Assembly (NCBI GenBank): GCA_900546255.1
Contig: URCB01000004.1
Coordinates: forward strand, 1-64,000
Source of the DNA: an uncultured Eubacteriales bacterium
GTDB lineage: Bacteria; Bacillota; Clostridia; Oscillospirales; Oscillospiraceae
DNA: 64,000 bases
Reading direction: 5' to 3'
The notes under the pieces are model-generated. The model was given only the letters and a program-made list of their open reading frames with translations, did no database searches and was not told where the DNA came from. The stretch's first letter is position 1, and every line of letters starts with the position of its first letter. Below, in pieces: positions 1 to 8,554 of the stretch. Both the position numbers and the translations under genes were made by a program.

Positions 1-60
<60 letters not shown>

Positions 61-260
61 ATGGTATCTAAACAACTTTCGTTGTTCAAATCACTTTCAT
101 TGATCGCTATAATCTAGCTTTCAAGAATTCAAAGAAAAAGAACGTTGCCCCACAAAGCCTTAAGCTTCATGGACAACTTGTCTTGTCCGTTTGGTGCTTC
201 GTGTTTCTCTTACGTTGTTTAATTTACAAGGTGCACGCCGCTTCGCTTGCGGTGACGTTT
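61..260 (-). other. rRNA operon leader region
   Basis: This is the transcribed leader between the rrn promoter and the 16S 5' end. It holds no convincing ORF. On the minus strand a boxA-like GTTCTTTTTCTTTGAA (128-143) resembles the antitermination sequence of Gram-positive rrn leaders. The boxA call is an inference from similarity. Confidence 0.5.
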
Positions 261-289
261 ATTTTATCACACGCTTTCCGGCTTGTCAA
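261..289 (-). promoter_or_regulatory. rrn sigma-70 type promoter
   Basis: Minus strand: TTGACA (289-284), a 17-nt spacer, then TAAAAT (266-261). This is a near-consensus housekeeping promoter about 200 nt upstream of the 16S gene, as expected for an rRNA operon. The stretch 290-463 shows no further feature I can support. Confidence 0.8.
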
Positions 290-463
290 GAGAAATTTTT
301 CGTTTTTCAGAAGTTTTTCTCTTTCGTGCCGGCCGCCTCGCGACAGCTTTGATAGAATACCACTCCTCCTCCGGAATGTCAACCCCTATTTTTCACTTTT
401 TCCATTCTTTTTTTTCTTCGTCTGCTTTCGGGGCCTCGCAGGACGTTCTTTTCAAATCCACCG

Positions 464-492
464 TTGCGCTTCCTAGGAAATTGTGATTAAAT
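464..492 (+). promoter_or_regulatory. Possible metA promoter with extended -10
   Basis: TTGCGC (464-469), 17-nt spacer, TTAAAT (487-492), with TG one base before the -10 (extended -10). Neither hexamer is consensus, so this is a weak prediction. I saw no SAM riboswitch or T-box in the short leader before metA. Confidence 0.35.
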
Positions 493-560
493 AGGTATAT
501 TCTATCTTTCCCAGGGACTTTTTTCTTTCCCCTGCAATTTCAAATAGGGAGGCGCTTCCC

Positions 561-1484
561 ATGCCCATTAAAATTCCCAACTCTCTCCCCGCCCGCGAAA
601 CTCTGGAGGGCGAGAATATCTTTGTCATGACGGAGTACCGGGCCATCCACCAGGACATCCGGCCCCTCAACCTGCTCATTCTCAACCTGATGCCCACCAA
701 GATCGCCACAGAGACCCAGCTGCTGCGGAAATTCTCCAACACCCCCCTGCAGATCCAGGTGGAACTGCTGCAGACCATCAGCCACGACGCCCAGAACGTG
801 GACCGGAGCCACCTGGAGTCCTTCTACACCTCCTACGACCAGATCAAGGACAAGAACTACGACGGCCTGGTCATCACCGGCGCCCCCGTGGAAAACCTGG
901 ACTTTGAGACGGTGGACTACTGGGAGGAGCTGTGCCAGATCATGGAGTGGTCCAAAACCCATGTGCACTCCACCCTGCACATCTGCTGGGGCGCCCAGGC
1001 GGGGCTCTACTACCATTATGGGATTCCCAAGTATGCCCTGCCCCAGAAACTCTTTGGGGTCTTTGACCACAGGGTACTCAAACCCTCCTCCCCCCTGTTC
1101 CGGGGATTTGACGACCGGTTCTATGCCCCCCACTCCCGGCACACGGAAGTGCTGGAGGAGGACATCCGCAAGGTCCCCGGTCTGGAAGTCCTGGCCGTGT
1201 CGGAGGAGGCCGGGGTGTTCGCTGTAAAAACCGAGGACAGCCGCCAGTTCTTTCTCCTGGGCCATCTGGAATACGACCGAAACACCCTGGCCCAGGAATA
1301 CTGGCGGGACGTGGACCGGGGGCTGGACATCCAGGTGCCCCGGCACTATTTCCCCAACGACGACCCCAACCAGACCCCCATTGTCCGGTGGCGCTCCGCC
1401 GGCCAACTGATCTACACCAACTGGCTCAACTACTATGTCTACCAAACCACCCCCTATGACCTGACCCGTCTGGACCGGACGTAA
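561..1484 (+). CDS. metAA: Homoserine O-acetyltransferase (MetA family)
   Basis: Activates homoserine with an acyl group in the first committed step of methionine synthesis (cytoplasmic). The 307-aa protein has the full MetA length. Cys142 in HICWGAQAG is the acyl nucleophile, and His235 and Glu237 in GHLEY complete the catalytic set. Residue 111 is Glu (GAPVENLD); in characterised MetA proteins Glu111 goes with acetyl-CoA and Gly111 with succinyl-CoA, so acetyl specificity is predicted. ATG 561 follows GGAGG at 549. The gene is monocistronic and divergent from the rRNA operon. Confidence 0.93.
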   Translation: MPIKIPNSLPARETLEGENIFVMTEYRAIHQDIRPLNLLILNLMPTKIATETQLLRKFSNTPLQIQVELLQTISHDAQNVDRSHLESFYTSYDQIKDKNYDGLVITGAPVENLDFETVDYWEELCQIMEWSKTHVHSTLHICWGAQAGLYYHYGIPKYALPQKLFGVFDHRVLKPSSPLFRGFDDRFYAPHSRHTEVLEEDIRKVPGLEVLAVSEEAGVFAVKTEDSRQFFLLGHLEYDRNTLAQEYWRDVDRGLDIQVPRHYFPNDDPNQTPIVRWRSAGQLIYTNWLNYYVYQTTPYDLTRLDRT

Positions 1485-1540
1485 TGTCTCCAGTGCACCC
1501 TTCCTGTCGAAAAAATTTTAGAAATTTTCCCGATTTCCTC

Positions 1541-1569
1541 TTGACAAACGCCCCCTTCTCTTGTATTAT
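1541..1569 (+). promoter_or_regulatory. Consensus promoter of the large ncRNA
   Basis: TTGACA (1541-1546), exactly 17 nt, TATTAT (1564-1569). It lies 56 nt after the metA stop and has no protein-coding gene downstream before two terminators. It therefore most likely drives the RNA at 1576-2171. Confidence 0.8.
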
Positions 1570-1575
1570 TTAGAC

Positions 1576-2171
1576 AGAGAAAGGGAGACGGAACTTCAAG
1601 AGAACTTCCAAAATCCCAATCTCAAATCCTCCCAATCAAAATTGGTGCATAGAAAGGATCGGTGAGTCCCATGGGCGATGTAGCAGAGTCCTTTCAGAGT
1701 GCATGGGCACCACTGCATTGAGAAAGACAAGATGTAACAGGGCGTTCTTCCCTTGGTGGCTCCGTCCTCGTTCCTTGTAGTTCAGCAGAGGCTGTTTTGG
1801 TGGTGGCTCATGAAAAATCTCTGACCAACGGCCCCCGCAAACTGTTCGCAATCGCGGTAATTCTTCCTGTTAGTTGAAGATAAAACGATAGACGACCGAC
1901 AATCGAATAACGAGTAAGTTTACAAGTACAAGCGCGTTTTTCGACAGAGTGGTTGAAAGGGTAGTAAGGTTATAAGCTACGCAAGTATCCCCTGTATGGG
2001 TTTTCTTTGGATGACCTGGGTGTGATTCATGTTGTTGCTTCGCCGATGGCCCTGTTCCTTGCAAAGCAATGGACATGTGGCAACTCGCCACGCACCCCTG
2101 TACGATCAAAGAGGCGTAGACCTGTCGAACTTATTGCAGTGGGTATTCCAAGCGGAATACCCACTGTTTTT
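1576..2171 (+). ncRNA. Large structured non-coding RNA, family unassigned
   Basis: About 600 nt between a consensus promoter and tandem terminators, with no ribosome-bound ORF on either strand. Perfect or near-perfect complementary segments nest in order. 3' domain: 1940-1947 with 2122-2129 (TTCGACAG/CTGTCGAA), 1977-1982 with 2114-2119 (CTACGC/GCGTAG), 2018-2024 with 2091-2097, 2028-2032 with 2073-2077, 2035-2040 with 2064-2069, and a local hairpin at 2078-2090. 5' domain: 1644-1648 with 1707-1711, 1652-1658 with 1689-1695, and a CCAAT/ATTGG hairpin at 1633-1646. Size and layout recall the giant RNAs (OLE, ROOL, GOLLD), but I cannot match it to any from memory. Function unknown. Confidence 0.7.
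2138..2171 (+). terminator. Intrinsic terminator 1 of the large ncRNA
   Basis: Perfect 12-bp stem AGTGGGTATTCC / GGAATACCCACT with a 4-nt AAGC loop, followed by GTTTTT. Confidence 0.88.
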
Positions 2172-2179
2172 ATGCTTTT

Positions 2180-2213
2180 GGCCCCATGCCACGAATGGCA
2201 TGGGGCCTTTTTT
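2180..2213 (+). terminator. Intrinsic terminator 2 (backup)
   Basis: Perfect 12-bp stem GGCCCCATGCCA / TGGCATGGGGCC with a CGAA loop, then six Ts. It abuts the stop codon of the convergent MBL gene. On the minus strand it lacks a good U-tract, so it mainly serves the ncRNA. Confidence 0.88.
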
Positions 2214-2941
2214 CAGGGTAATGACTCTCCCTCCTCTGCCAATCCCCGGTCGATGAGCAGCACCGACCGGCTGCCCTGTTCCCGGTATTGGCTCCGGCAG
2301 ACCCGGGGGCCGTAGGGGCCTGGGCGGGAAGGGTCCTCCAGCCGGAGCTGGTCCAGGTGATGCAGATGGACCGCCACCTGGGCCTTGGGCAGGGGGTGGG
2401 GTGCATGGCTGGACAGGTAATGGGCAAAGGGGAGGCGCAGGACCGCCTCCAACGTCTGGCGCAGCTGGGACAGGGGGGCGGCCTCCGCCCCCAGCAGCAG
2501 GAGGGTCTGGTTTAGCCCGTCCCCGGCCAGGAAGAAGCCCTCCCCCGCCAGCAGCAGGCCCACAGACCCCTTGGTGTGCCCCGCCAGGGAGATCACCTCC
2601 GCCCTGCGCCCGCCCAGGGCAAAGCTCTGCCCCGGTTCCAGCGGGCAGACCGGGGTCTCCCGCCCGGTTAGGCGGGCGTAGGCCGCCAGCAGGGGCCAGT
2701 CCCCCCGGTGGGCATAGACCTGGGGGAACCGGAAGTTCCCCCCAATGTGGTCGCTGTGGCCGTGGCTGTTGAGCACCAGGCAGGGAGTGGGCACTTGCTG
2801 GGCCACATAGGCCGCCAAGTCCGTCCTCCCCTGCCCCGTGTCCCAGAGGAGGGCCAGGGTCTCCCCCTGGACCAGGGTGCAGTAAACCCGGTAATCCTCC
2901 TCCAGGTGCCACACCCCTGGCAGGACTTCCGTCCGGTTCAT
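2213..2941 (-). CDS. MBL-fold metallohydrolase
   Basis: A 242-aa metallo-beta-lactamase-fold protein. The metal motif HGHSDH (around residues 60-65), a downstream His (SLAGHTKGS), an Asp in FLAGDGL and a His in LSSHAPH make a glyoxalase-II/RNase-Z-like dinuclear site. The substrate is unknown. It starts 10 nt after the lpd stop and has no promoter of its own, so it is the last gene of the glycine cleavage operon. A thioester or other hydrolase role there is only inference. The start has weak SD support; translational coupling is likely. Confidence 0.85.
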   Translation of the reverse strand: MNRTEVLPGVWHLEEDYRVYCTLVQGETLALLWDTGQGRTDLAAYVAQQVPTPCLVLNSHGHSDHIGGNFRFPQVYAHRGDWPLLAAYARLTGRETPVCPLEPGQSFALGGRRAEVISLAGHTKGSVGLLLAGEGFFLAGDGLNQTLLLLGAEAAPLSQLRQTLEAVLRLPFAHYLSSHAPHPLPKAQVAVHLHHLDQLRLEDPSRPGPYGPRVCRSQYREQGSRSVLLIDRGLAEEGESLP

Positions 2942-2951
2942 GGCCGGCGGA

Positions 2952-4319
2952 TCACTCCGGCCGCAGGCTTTCCGCCGCGCCGAAGAGCATCTCGCTGAAG
3001 GTGGGGTGGGGATGGATCACCGTGGCCAGCTCGCCGGCGGTGATCCCTTTCTGGATGGCCAAGGTCAGCTCCCCCACCAGGTCAGTGGCCCGGGGGCAGA
3101 CCATCTGGGCCCCCAGGATCCGGCCGGTGGCCTGGTCGGTGACCAGTTTCACGTAGCCGCTCTCGGTGCCCTCGATGAGGCACTTGCCGTTGGCGCCGGT
3201 GAGGTACTTGCCGGTTTTCACCGGGATCCCCGCTGCCTTAGCCCCCTCCTCGGTGAGGCCCACCGAGGCGATCTCCGGGTTGGTGTACACGCAGCTGGGC
3301 ACCACGGACAGGTCCAGGGCGGGCTTCTGGCCCAGGATGGCCGCCACGGCGTTCTCCCCCTGGGCGCTGGCCACGTGGGCCAGCTGGATGTTCCGGGCCT
3401 TGGCATCCCCGATGACATAGACGTGGGGCACGCTGGTGCGGCCATCGGCATCCCCCACAATGCCTCCCCGGTCCAGCTCCAGAGAGAAGTCCGGGCCGAA
3501 GAGGCCCTCCAGGTTGGCCTTCCGGCCGGCAGCAGCCAGGACGCCCTGGGCGGTCACGGTGTGCTCCGCCCCCTTCTTGTCGGTGTAGGTGACGGTCATG
3601 GCCCCGGGGGTGCCCTCGATCTTCTGGACACTGGCCTTGGCCTCCACTTTGACCCCCTGCTTCTTCAGGATCATGGTCAGCCGCTGGGCGATCTCCCGGT
3701 CCATGAAGGGGAGGATGTGGTCGGCGGCCTCCAGCACGGTGACCTCACAGCCCAGGCAGCGGTAGAGGGTGGCGCACTCCACCCCCACCACGCCGCCGCC
3801 TACAATGACCAGGGAGGCAAAGTTCTGGCCGCCCCCCTCCAGGATGTCCCGGCTGTTGTACACCCCAGGCAGGCGGAGGCCGGGGATGGGGGGATAGGAC
3901 ACCTGGGAGCCGGTGGCGATGATGATGTCCCCCACCTCATAGGTCTCCCCCTGGCAGGTGACCAGGCCGGCCTCCTGGATGCAGGCCTGGCCGGCCACCA
4001 CGGTGACCTTGCTGGCCTTCATCAGCTTCTCCACCCCCTGGCGGAGGGTGGCGACCACCTGGTCCTTCCGCTGGTGCATGGCGGCAAAGTCGTAGCGAAT
4101 CTCCTGGGCCTGGACCCCCAAGTCCTGGGCGTGGCCCAGGGCGGCATAGGTCTCGGCGCTGTGGAGCAGGGCTTTGGTGGGCATACAGCCCCGGTTCAGG
4201 CAGGTGCCCCCCAGGTCCTCTTTCTCAAAGAGGACCACGGAACGGCCCGCCTTGGCGGCTTTCTCCGCGGCGGTGTACCCGCCGGGGCCGCCGCCGATGA
4301 TGGCAATGTCAAACTTCAT
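2952..4319 (-). CDS. lpdA: Dihydrolipoyl dehydrogenase (E3 / L-protein)
   Basis: Reoxidises the dihydrolipoyl group of GcvH with NAD+. The 455-aa protein has an FAD dinucleotide motif GGGPGG (residues 9-14), the redox pair C40-LNRG-C45, an NAD-binding IVGGGVVGVE in the middle, and the C-terminal HPHPTFSE with the catalytic His. The longer open frame extends upstream into lplA, but MKFDIAIIGGG at 4319 is the family start and overlaps the lplA stop by 4 nt (ATGA). Its place in a gcv operon assigns it to glycine cleavage rather than pyruvate dehydrogenase, though it may be shared. Confidence 0.93.
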   Translation of the reverse strand: MKFDIAIIGGGPGGYTAAEKAAKAGRSVVLFEKEDLGGTCLNRGCMPTKALLHSAETYAALGHAQDLGVQAQEIRYDFAAMHQRKDQVVATLRQGVEKLMKASKVTVVAGQACIQEAGLVTCQGETYEVGDIIIATGSQVSYPPIPGLRLPGVYNSRDILEGGGQNFASLVIVGGGVVGVECATLYRCLGCEVTVLEAADHILPFMDREIAQRLTMILKKQGVKVEAKASVQKIEGTPGAMTVTYTDKKGAEHTVTAQGVLAAAGRKANLEGLFGPDFSLELDRGGIVGDADGRTSVPHVYVIGDAKARNIQLAHVASAQGENAVAAILGQKPALDLSVVPSCVYTNPEIASVGLTEEGAKAAGIPVKTGKYLTGANGKCLIEGTESGYVKLVTDQATGRILGAQMVCPRATDLVGELTLAIQKGITAGELATVIHPHPTFSEMLFGAAESLRPE

Positions 4320-5308
4320 GGCGTTTCCTCCTCTAAGAGCAGGGTAAGAATATCGGTGACGATGGCCGGGTCCGCCCCGGGCAGGGCCAGCAGGCGCGCC
4401 TCCAGGGCGGATCTCTGCCGGGGACAGCCGGCCAGGGCCTGGGGGACCTGGCTGAGGAAGTCCCCCTCCAGGCCGTCCGACCACAGGGCCGCTTGGGTGA
4501 GATGCCCCTCTGCCTGGCTGTAGTCCAGGCGGAGGGTGCCCCAGGCAAACCGCGCCTCCCGGCTGGTGTCCAGGTGGGGGCTGTCCCCGTAGGTCCAGGC
4601 CGGGTCGGAAAATTGGGCCTGGAACTGGGCCAGAAGGCGGGGGTCGGCCTCCCCCTCCGTCATGGTGTGGACCGGCAGGCCGTAGACTTGGCCGAAGGCC
4701 TCCACCAAAGCCTGGCGAAGCCGGGGGATGGTGAGGCCGGGGCAGAAGTCCGCCAAATTCCCCACCCGGGCCCGGACCGAGGCCACCCCCTTGGCCTGGA
4801 GCTTCAGGGGGGAGACGTTGAGGTACCCCTCCAAAGGCGCCAGGTCCACCGACACCATGAGGGTGCCGTGGTGGTAGCACTGGTCCCCCGTCTGGTAATA
4901 GGCGTGGCCGGAGAACTTCTGGCCGTCCACCGTCAAGTCGTTGCGGCCGTTCTTCTCCGCCGGGATGCCCAGGGCGCGGACGGCCTGGAGGATGACCTCC
5001 GTCTGCCGGGCCACGTCATAGTCCCTCCGGCAGGTGAGGAAGGTGAAGTTCAGGTTCCCCAGGTCGTGGTAAACCGCCCCACCACCGGACAGACGGCGGA
5101 CAAGATGTCCGCCGTCTGCTTCCAGAGCCTGGATCCGGCATTCGTTGGCTGCGTGTTGGTTGCGCCCGATGACCACGGTGCGCTGGTTCTGCCACAGGTA
5201 GAGGATCTCCTCCCCCGGCCGGACCTGGTGGAGGAGGGTGGCCTCCAGGGCCAGGTTGCGCCGGGGGTCGGTGCCCTCTGCGGTGAGCACAGATAGGGTA
5301 TGCAGCAT
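4316..5308 (-). CDS. lplA: Lipoate-protein ligase A
   Basis: Attaches lipoate (via lipoyl-AMP) to the H-protein. The 330-aa protein has the lipoate-binding RRLSGGGAVYHD (71-82), Lys131 in DGQKFSG, and the usual C-terminal accessory domain. It sits between gcvPB (15 nt away) and lpd (4-nt overlap), so it likely lipoylates GcvH of this operon. A GAGGAG lies 13-18 nt upstream of the ATG. Confidence 0.92.
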   Translation of the reverse strand: MLHTLSVLTAEGTDPRRNLALEATLLHQVRPGEEILYLWQNQRTVVIGRNQHAANECRIQALEADGGHLVRRLSGGGAVYHDLGNLNFTFLTCRRDYDVARQTEVILQAVRALGIPAEKNGRNDLTVDGQKFSGHAYYQTGDQCYHHGTLMVSVDLAPLEGYLNVSPLKLQAKGVASVRARVGNLADFCPGLTIPRLRQALVEAFGQVYGLPVHTMTEGEADPRLLAQFQAQFSDPAWTYGDSPHLDTSREARFAWGTLRLDYSQAEGHLTQAALWSDGLEGDFLSQVPQALAGCPRQRSALEARLLALPGADPAIVTDILTLLLEEETP

Positions 5309-5323
5309 CGCCTTGGGCTCTCC

Positions 5324-6769
5324 TCAGCCTTCCTCGGCCCCGAAGTCGTACCGCAGCACCGGGTGGCGGGCGGCGGTCACCTCGTCCGGCCGGCCGATGG
5401 CGCAGTGGTGGGGAGCATGGTGGAGGCTCTCCGGGTCTGCCTTGGCCTCGGCCAGGATGGTCAGGAAGGCCTGGGCCGCCTGGTCCAGGGTCTCCGGGCT
5501 CTCGGTCTCCGTGGGCTCCACCATGAGGGCCTCGTGGACGATGAGGGGGAAGTACATGGTGGGGGGATGGATGCCGAAGTCCAGCAGCCGCTTGGCCACG
5601 TCCATGGCGGTGACGCCGGTGTCGTGGGCCAGGCCCTGGAGGGTCATGACGAACTCGTGCATGCACAGGCCGGGGTAGGACATGTCATACCCGTCGGCCA
5701 GCTGCTTCATGAGGTAGTTGGCGTTGAGCACCGCCCCGGCGGAAGCCTCGGGGATGCCCTCCTTGCCCAGGGTGAGGAGGTAGGCCAGGGCCTTCACCAC
5801 CACCAGGAAGTTGCCGTAGAAGCTGCGCACCTGGCCCATGGTCTGGGCGGGGGTGTACAGGGAATAGCTCCCCTCCGCCTTCTGCACCCGGGGGGTGGGG
5901 AGGAAGGGCTCCAGCATGGCCTTGCAGCCCACCGGGCCGCTGCCCGGGCCGCCGCCCCCGTGGGGGGTGGAGAAGGTCTTGTGGAGGTTCAGGTGGACGC
6001 AGTCAAACCCCATGTCCCCGGGCCGGACGTGGCCCATGACGGCGTTGAGGTTGGCCCCGTCGTAGTAGCACAGGCCGCCGGCGTCGTGGACGATCTGGGT
6101 GATCTCCAGGATATTGGCGTCAAAGAGGCCCACGGTGTTGGGGTTGGTGAGCATGAGGCCGGCGGTGTCCGGCCCCACGGCCTGGCGCAGGGCGTCCAGA
6201 TCCACCCCGCCCTGGGGGTTGGAGGGGATGGACACCACCTGGAACCCCGCCATGGTGGCCGAGGCCGGGTTGGTGCCGTGGGCCGCGTCGGGGACCAGGA
6301 TCTTGGTCCGGGCACTGTCCCCCCGGGACTGGTGGTATTTGCGGATGAGGAGCAGGCCGGTGTACTCGCCATGGGCGCCGGCAGCGGGCTGGAAGGACAT
6401 GCCGTCCATCCCGGTGATCTCGCACAGGAGCTGCTCGGCGGTGTACAGCACTTCCAGGGCCCCTTGGACGGTCTCCACCGGCTGGAGGGGGTGGAGCTGG
6501 GTGAAGCCGGGCTGGGCCGCGGCCTCCTCGTTGATCCGGGGGTTGTACTTCATGGTGCAGGAGCCCAGGGGATAGAACCCGTCGTTCACCCCGTGGGTCT
6601 GCTTGGCCAGCTCGGTGTAGTGCCGGCCCAGGTCCACCTCGGCGATCTCCGGCAGGCGGGGGGCCTGGCCCCGCAGCAGGGCCTGGTCATAGGTCACTTC
6701 CGGCACGTCGCAGGGGGGCAGCAGGACACTGCCCCGGCCGGGCCGGCTCCGTTCAAACAGCAGTTTCAT
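5324..6769 (-). CDS. gcvPB: Glycine dehydrogenase (decarboxylating) subunit 2
   Basis: C-terminal half of the split P-protein; with GcvPA it decarboxylates glycine on PLP and passes aminomethyl to lipoyl-GcvH. 481 aa; the PLP lysine is K264 in NLHKTFSTPHGGGGPG, and the glycine-rich stretch follows. The start at 6769 is chosen over GTG 6778 because GGGGAGG lies 10 nt before 6769 (only 1 nt before 6778) and because ATG overlaps the gcvPA stop as ATGA. Confidence 0.94.
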   Translation of the reverse strand: MKLLFERSRPGRGSVLLPPCDVPEVTYDQALLRGQAPRLPEIAEVDLGRHYTELAKQTHGVNDGFYPLGSCTMKYNPRINEEAAAQPGFTQLHPLQPVETVQGALEVLYTAEQLLCEITGMDGMSFQPAAGAHGEYTGLLLIRKYHQSRGDSARTKILVPDAAHGTNPASATMAGFQVVSIPSNPQGGVDLDALRQAVGPDTAGLMLTNPNTVGLFDANILEITQIVHDAGGLCYYDGANLNAVMGHVRPGDMGFDCVHLNLHKTFSTPHGGGGPGSGPVGCKAMLEPFLPTPRVQKAEGSYSLYTPAQTMGQVRSFYGNFLVVVKALAYLLTLGKEGIPEASAGAVLNANYLMKQLADGYDMSYPGLCMHEFVMTLQGLAHDTGVTAMDVAKRLLDFGIHPPTMYFPLIVHEALMVEPTETESPETLDQAAQAFLTILAEAKADPESLHHAPHHCAIGRPDEVTAARHPVLRYDFGAEEG

Positions 6770-8082
6770 CCTTTGCACACCTCCCCAATGACGGCAAGCA
6801 GCCGGTCCATCTCTTCCTTACGGTTGAGCTCCGTGCAGCACCAGAGGATGCCGCCGTCCACCGGCAGGCCCCCTAGGATGCCCTGCTCCTCCAGGGCCGC
6901 GCACAGCTTGGCGGGGTCCACGGGGCAGTCGGTGAGGAACTCGTGGAAGAAGGGTTTGTCCCCGCTGCGCAGGGCAAAGCCCAGCTTGGCCAGCTCCCCG
7001 GCCAGGTAGTGGGCGTGGGCCGCGCAGGTGGAGGCCACCTGCTTGAGCCCCCGGGGGCCCATGGCGGCCAGGTAGACCGAGGCGGTCATGGCGCACAGGG
7101 CCTCGTTGGAGCAGATGTTGGAGGAGGCCTTCTCCCGGCGGATGTGCTGCTCCCGGGCTTGGAGGGTGAGGACGAAGCACCGACGTCCTTCCCCGTCGGT
7201 GGTCTGGCCCACGATCCGGCCGGGCAGCTTGCGCATCATGGCCTTCTTACAGGTCATAAAGCCCAGGTAGGGGCCGCCGAAGGACAGGGGCATGCCCAGG
7301 GGCTGGCCCTCTCCCACGGCGATGTCCACCCCGTACTCCCCGGGGGTTTTCAGCAGGCCCAGGGAGATGGGGTTGACCCCCATGATCACCTTGGCCCCTG
7401 CCCCGTGGGCGGCGGCCACAATGGCGTCCATATCCTCCAGCACCCCGAAGTAGTTGGGGCTCTGGACATAGACGGCGGCCGTGTCCCCGGCCAGCACCGC
7501 CTGGAGGGCGGCGGGGTCGGTGGCGCAGCCGTCCACCGGCAGCACGGTGACGGGAACGTTCCGGCTCTCGCAATAGGTCTGGATCACCGCCAGGGTCTGG
7601 GGGTCGGCGGCGCCGGAGACGATGACCCCGGTGCGCTTTCTCTCCTGGCACATGAACACCGCCTCGGCGGCAGCCACCGCCCCGTCATAGACCGAAGCGT
7701 TGGACACGTCCATGCCGGTGAGCTCGCACAGCTGGGTCTGGTACTCAAAGATGGACTGGAGCACCCCCTGGCTGATCTCCGCCTGGTAGGGGGTGTAGGC
7801 GGTGAGGAACTCCTCCTTGGAGGTCACGGTTTTCACAATGGCGGGGATATAGTGGCGGTAAGCCCCAGCCCCCCGGAAGACCGACCGGAACACCCGGTTC
7901 TTCCCGGCCAGGGCGGCCATCCTCTCGCTGACTTCCCACTCGCTCAGGCCCTCAGGCAGGTCCAGGTTCTTCACCCGGACGGCCTCGGGCACCACGTCAA
8001 AGAGCTGGTCGGTGGAGGTCAGGCCGATGGCCTGGAGCATGGCTTGCCGTTCTTCCCCGGTGGAGGGAATGTAGCTGCCCAT
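6766..8082 (-). CDS. gcvPA: Glycine dehydrogenase (decarboxylating) subunit 1
   Basis: N-terminal half of the split P-protein, 438 aa, the form usual in Firmicutes. It begins MGSYIPST, a typical GcvPA N-terminus. The ATG at 8082 is one base downstream of the gcvH stop and is preceded by GGAGGG. It ends in a 4-nt overlap with gcvPB, so the two subunits are translationally coupled. Confidence 0.93.
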   Translation of the reverse strand: MGSYIPSTGEERQAMLQAIGLTSTDQLFDVVPEAVRVKNLDLPEGLSEWEVSERMAALAGKNRVFRSVFRGAGAYRHYIPAIVKTVTSKEEFLTAYTPYQAEISQGVLQSIFEYQTQLCELTGMDVSNASVYDGAVAAAEAVFMCQERKRTGVIVSGAADPQTLAVIQTYCESRNVPVTVLPVDGCATDPAALQAVLAGDTAAVYVQSPNYFGVLEDMDAIVAAAHGAGAKVIMGVNPISLGLLKTPGEYGVDIAVGEGQPLGMPLSFGGPYLGFMTCKKAMMRKLPGRIVGQTTDGEGRRCFVLTLQAREQHIRREKASSNICSNEALCAMTASVYLAAMGPRGLKQVASTCAAHAHYLAGELAKLGFALRSGDKPFFHEFLTDCPVDPAKLCAALEEQGILGGLPVDGGILWCCTELNRKEEMDRLLAVIGEVCKG

Positions 8083-8083
8083 C

Positions 8084-8467
8084 TTAGCCCTCCTCTGCGG
8101 CCACCACAGCCGCGTAGCCATCGGCGTCCAGGAGCTCCTCGGTGTCGCTGACTTCGGAGACCTTGATGAGCCAGGCCTCGTAGGGGGCCTCGTTCACCTG
8201 GGCGGGGTCGTCCAGCAGGGCCTCGTTCACGGCGGTGACGGTGCCGGTCACCGGGGAGAACACGTCAGAAACGGCCTTCACGGACTCCACGTCGGAGAAG
8301 GCCTCCCCGGCGGTGACGCTGTCCCCCTCCTCGGGGAGGTTGATGAACACGATGTCCCCCAGAGCGTCCTGGGCATAGTCGGTCAGGCCGATGGTGAAGA
8401 CGCCGTCTTCCTCCAGGACCCACTCGTGGGACTTGCTGTACTTCAGGTTGGCGGGAATGTTAGACAT
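8084..8467 (-). CDS. gcvH: Glycine cleavage system H protein
   Basis: Lipoyl carrier of the glycine cleavage complex. 127 aa; the lipoylated lysine is K64 in [12 protein letters not shown] 8467 is chosen over the in-frame ATG at 8482, because GGAGGAG lies between them at good spacing for 8467. An 87-nt gap separates it from gcvT. Confidence 0.94.
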   Translation of the reverse strand: MSNIPANLKYSKSHEWVLEEDGVFTIGLTDYAQDALGDIVFINLPEEGDSVTAGEAFSDVESVKAVSDVFSPVTGTVTAVNEALLDDPAQVNEAPYEAWLIKVSEVSDTEELLDADGYAAVVAAEEG

Positions 8468-8554
8468 GGTTTTCTCCTCCATACATTAAAATATTATTTG
8501 GATGACATGGGAATCCCTTTGGATCACAAAGGGGAGCAAACAGGGCCGGCGCGC

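Noticed and set aside
481..560. SAM riboswitch before metA
   Set aside because: Leader is too short and lacks the conserved SAM aptamer cores.
1636..2109. Short minus-strand ORFs (71 and 79 codons) inside the ncRNA
   Set aside because: No Shine-Dalgarno or promoter on that strand, and the region is covered by nested RNA helices and plus-strand terminators.
2940..4523. 527-codon plus-strand ORF opposite lpd and lplA
   Set aside because: GC-rich shadow frame; the opposite strand carries two enzymes with all motifs, and the shadow is a low-complexity His/Gly/Leu/Val-rich product.
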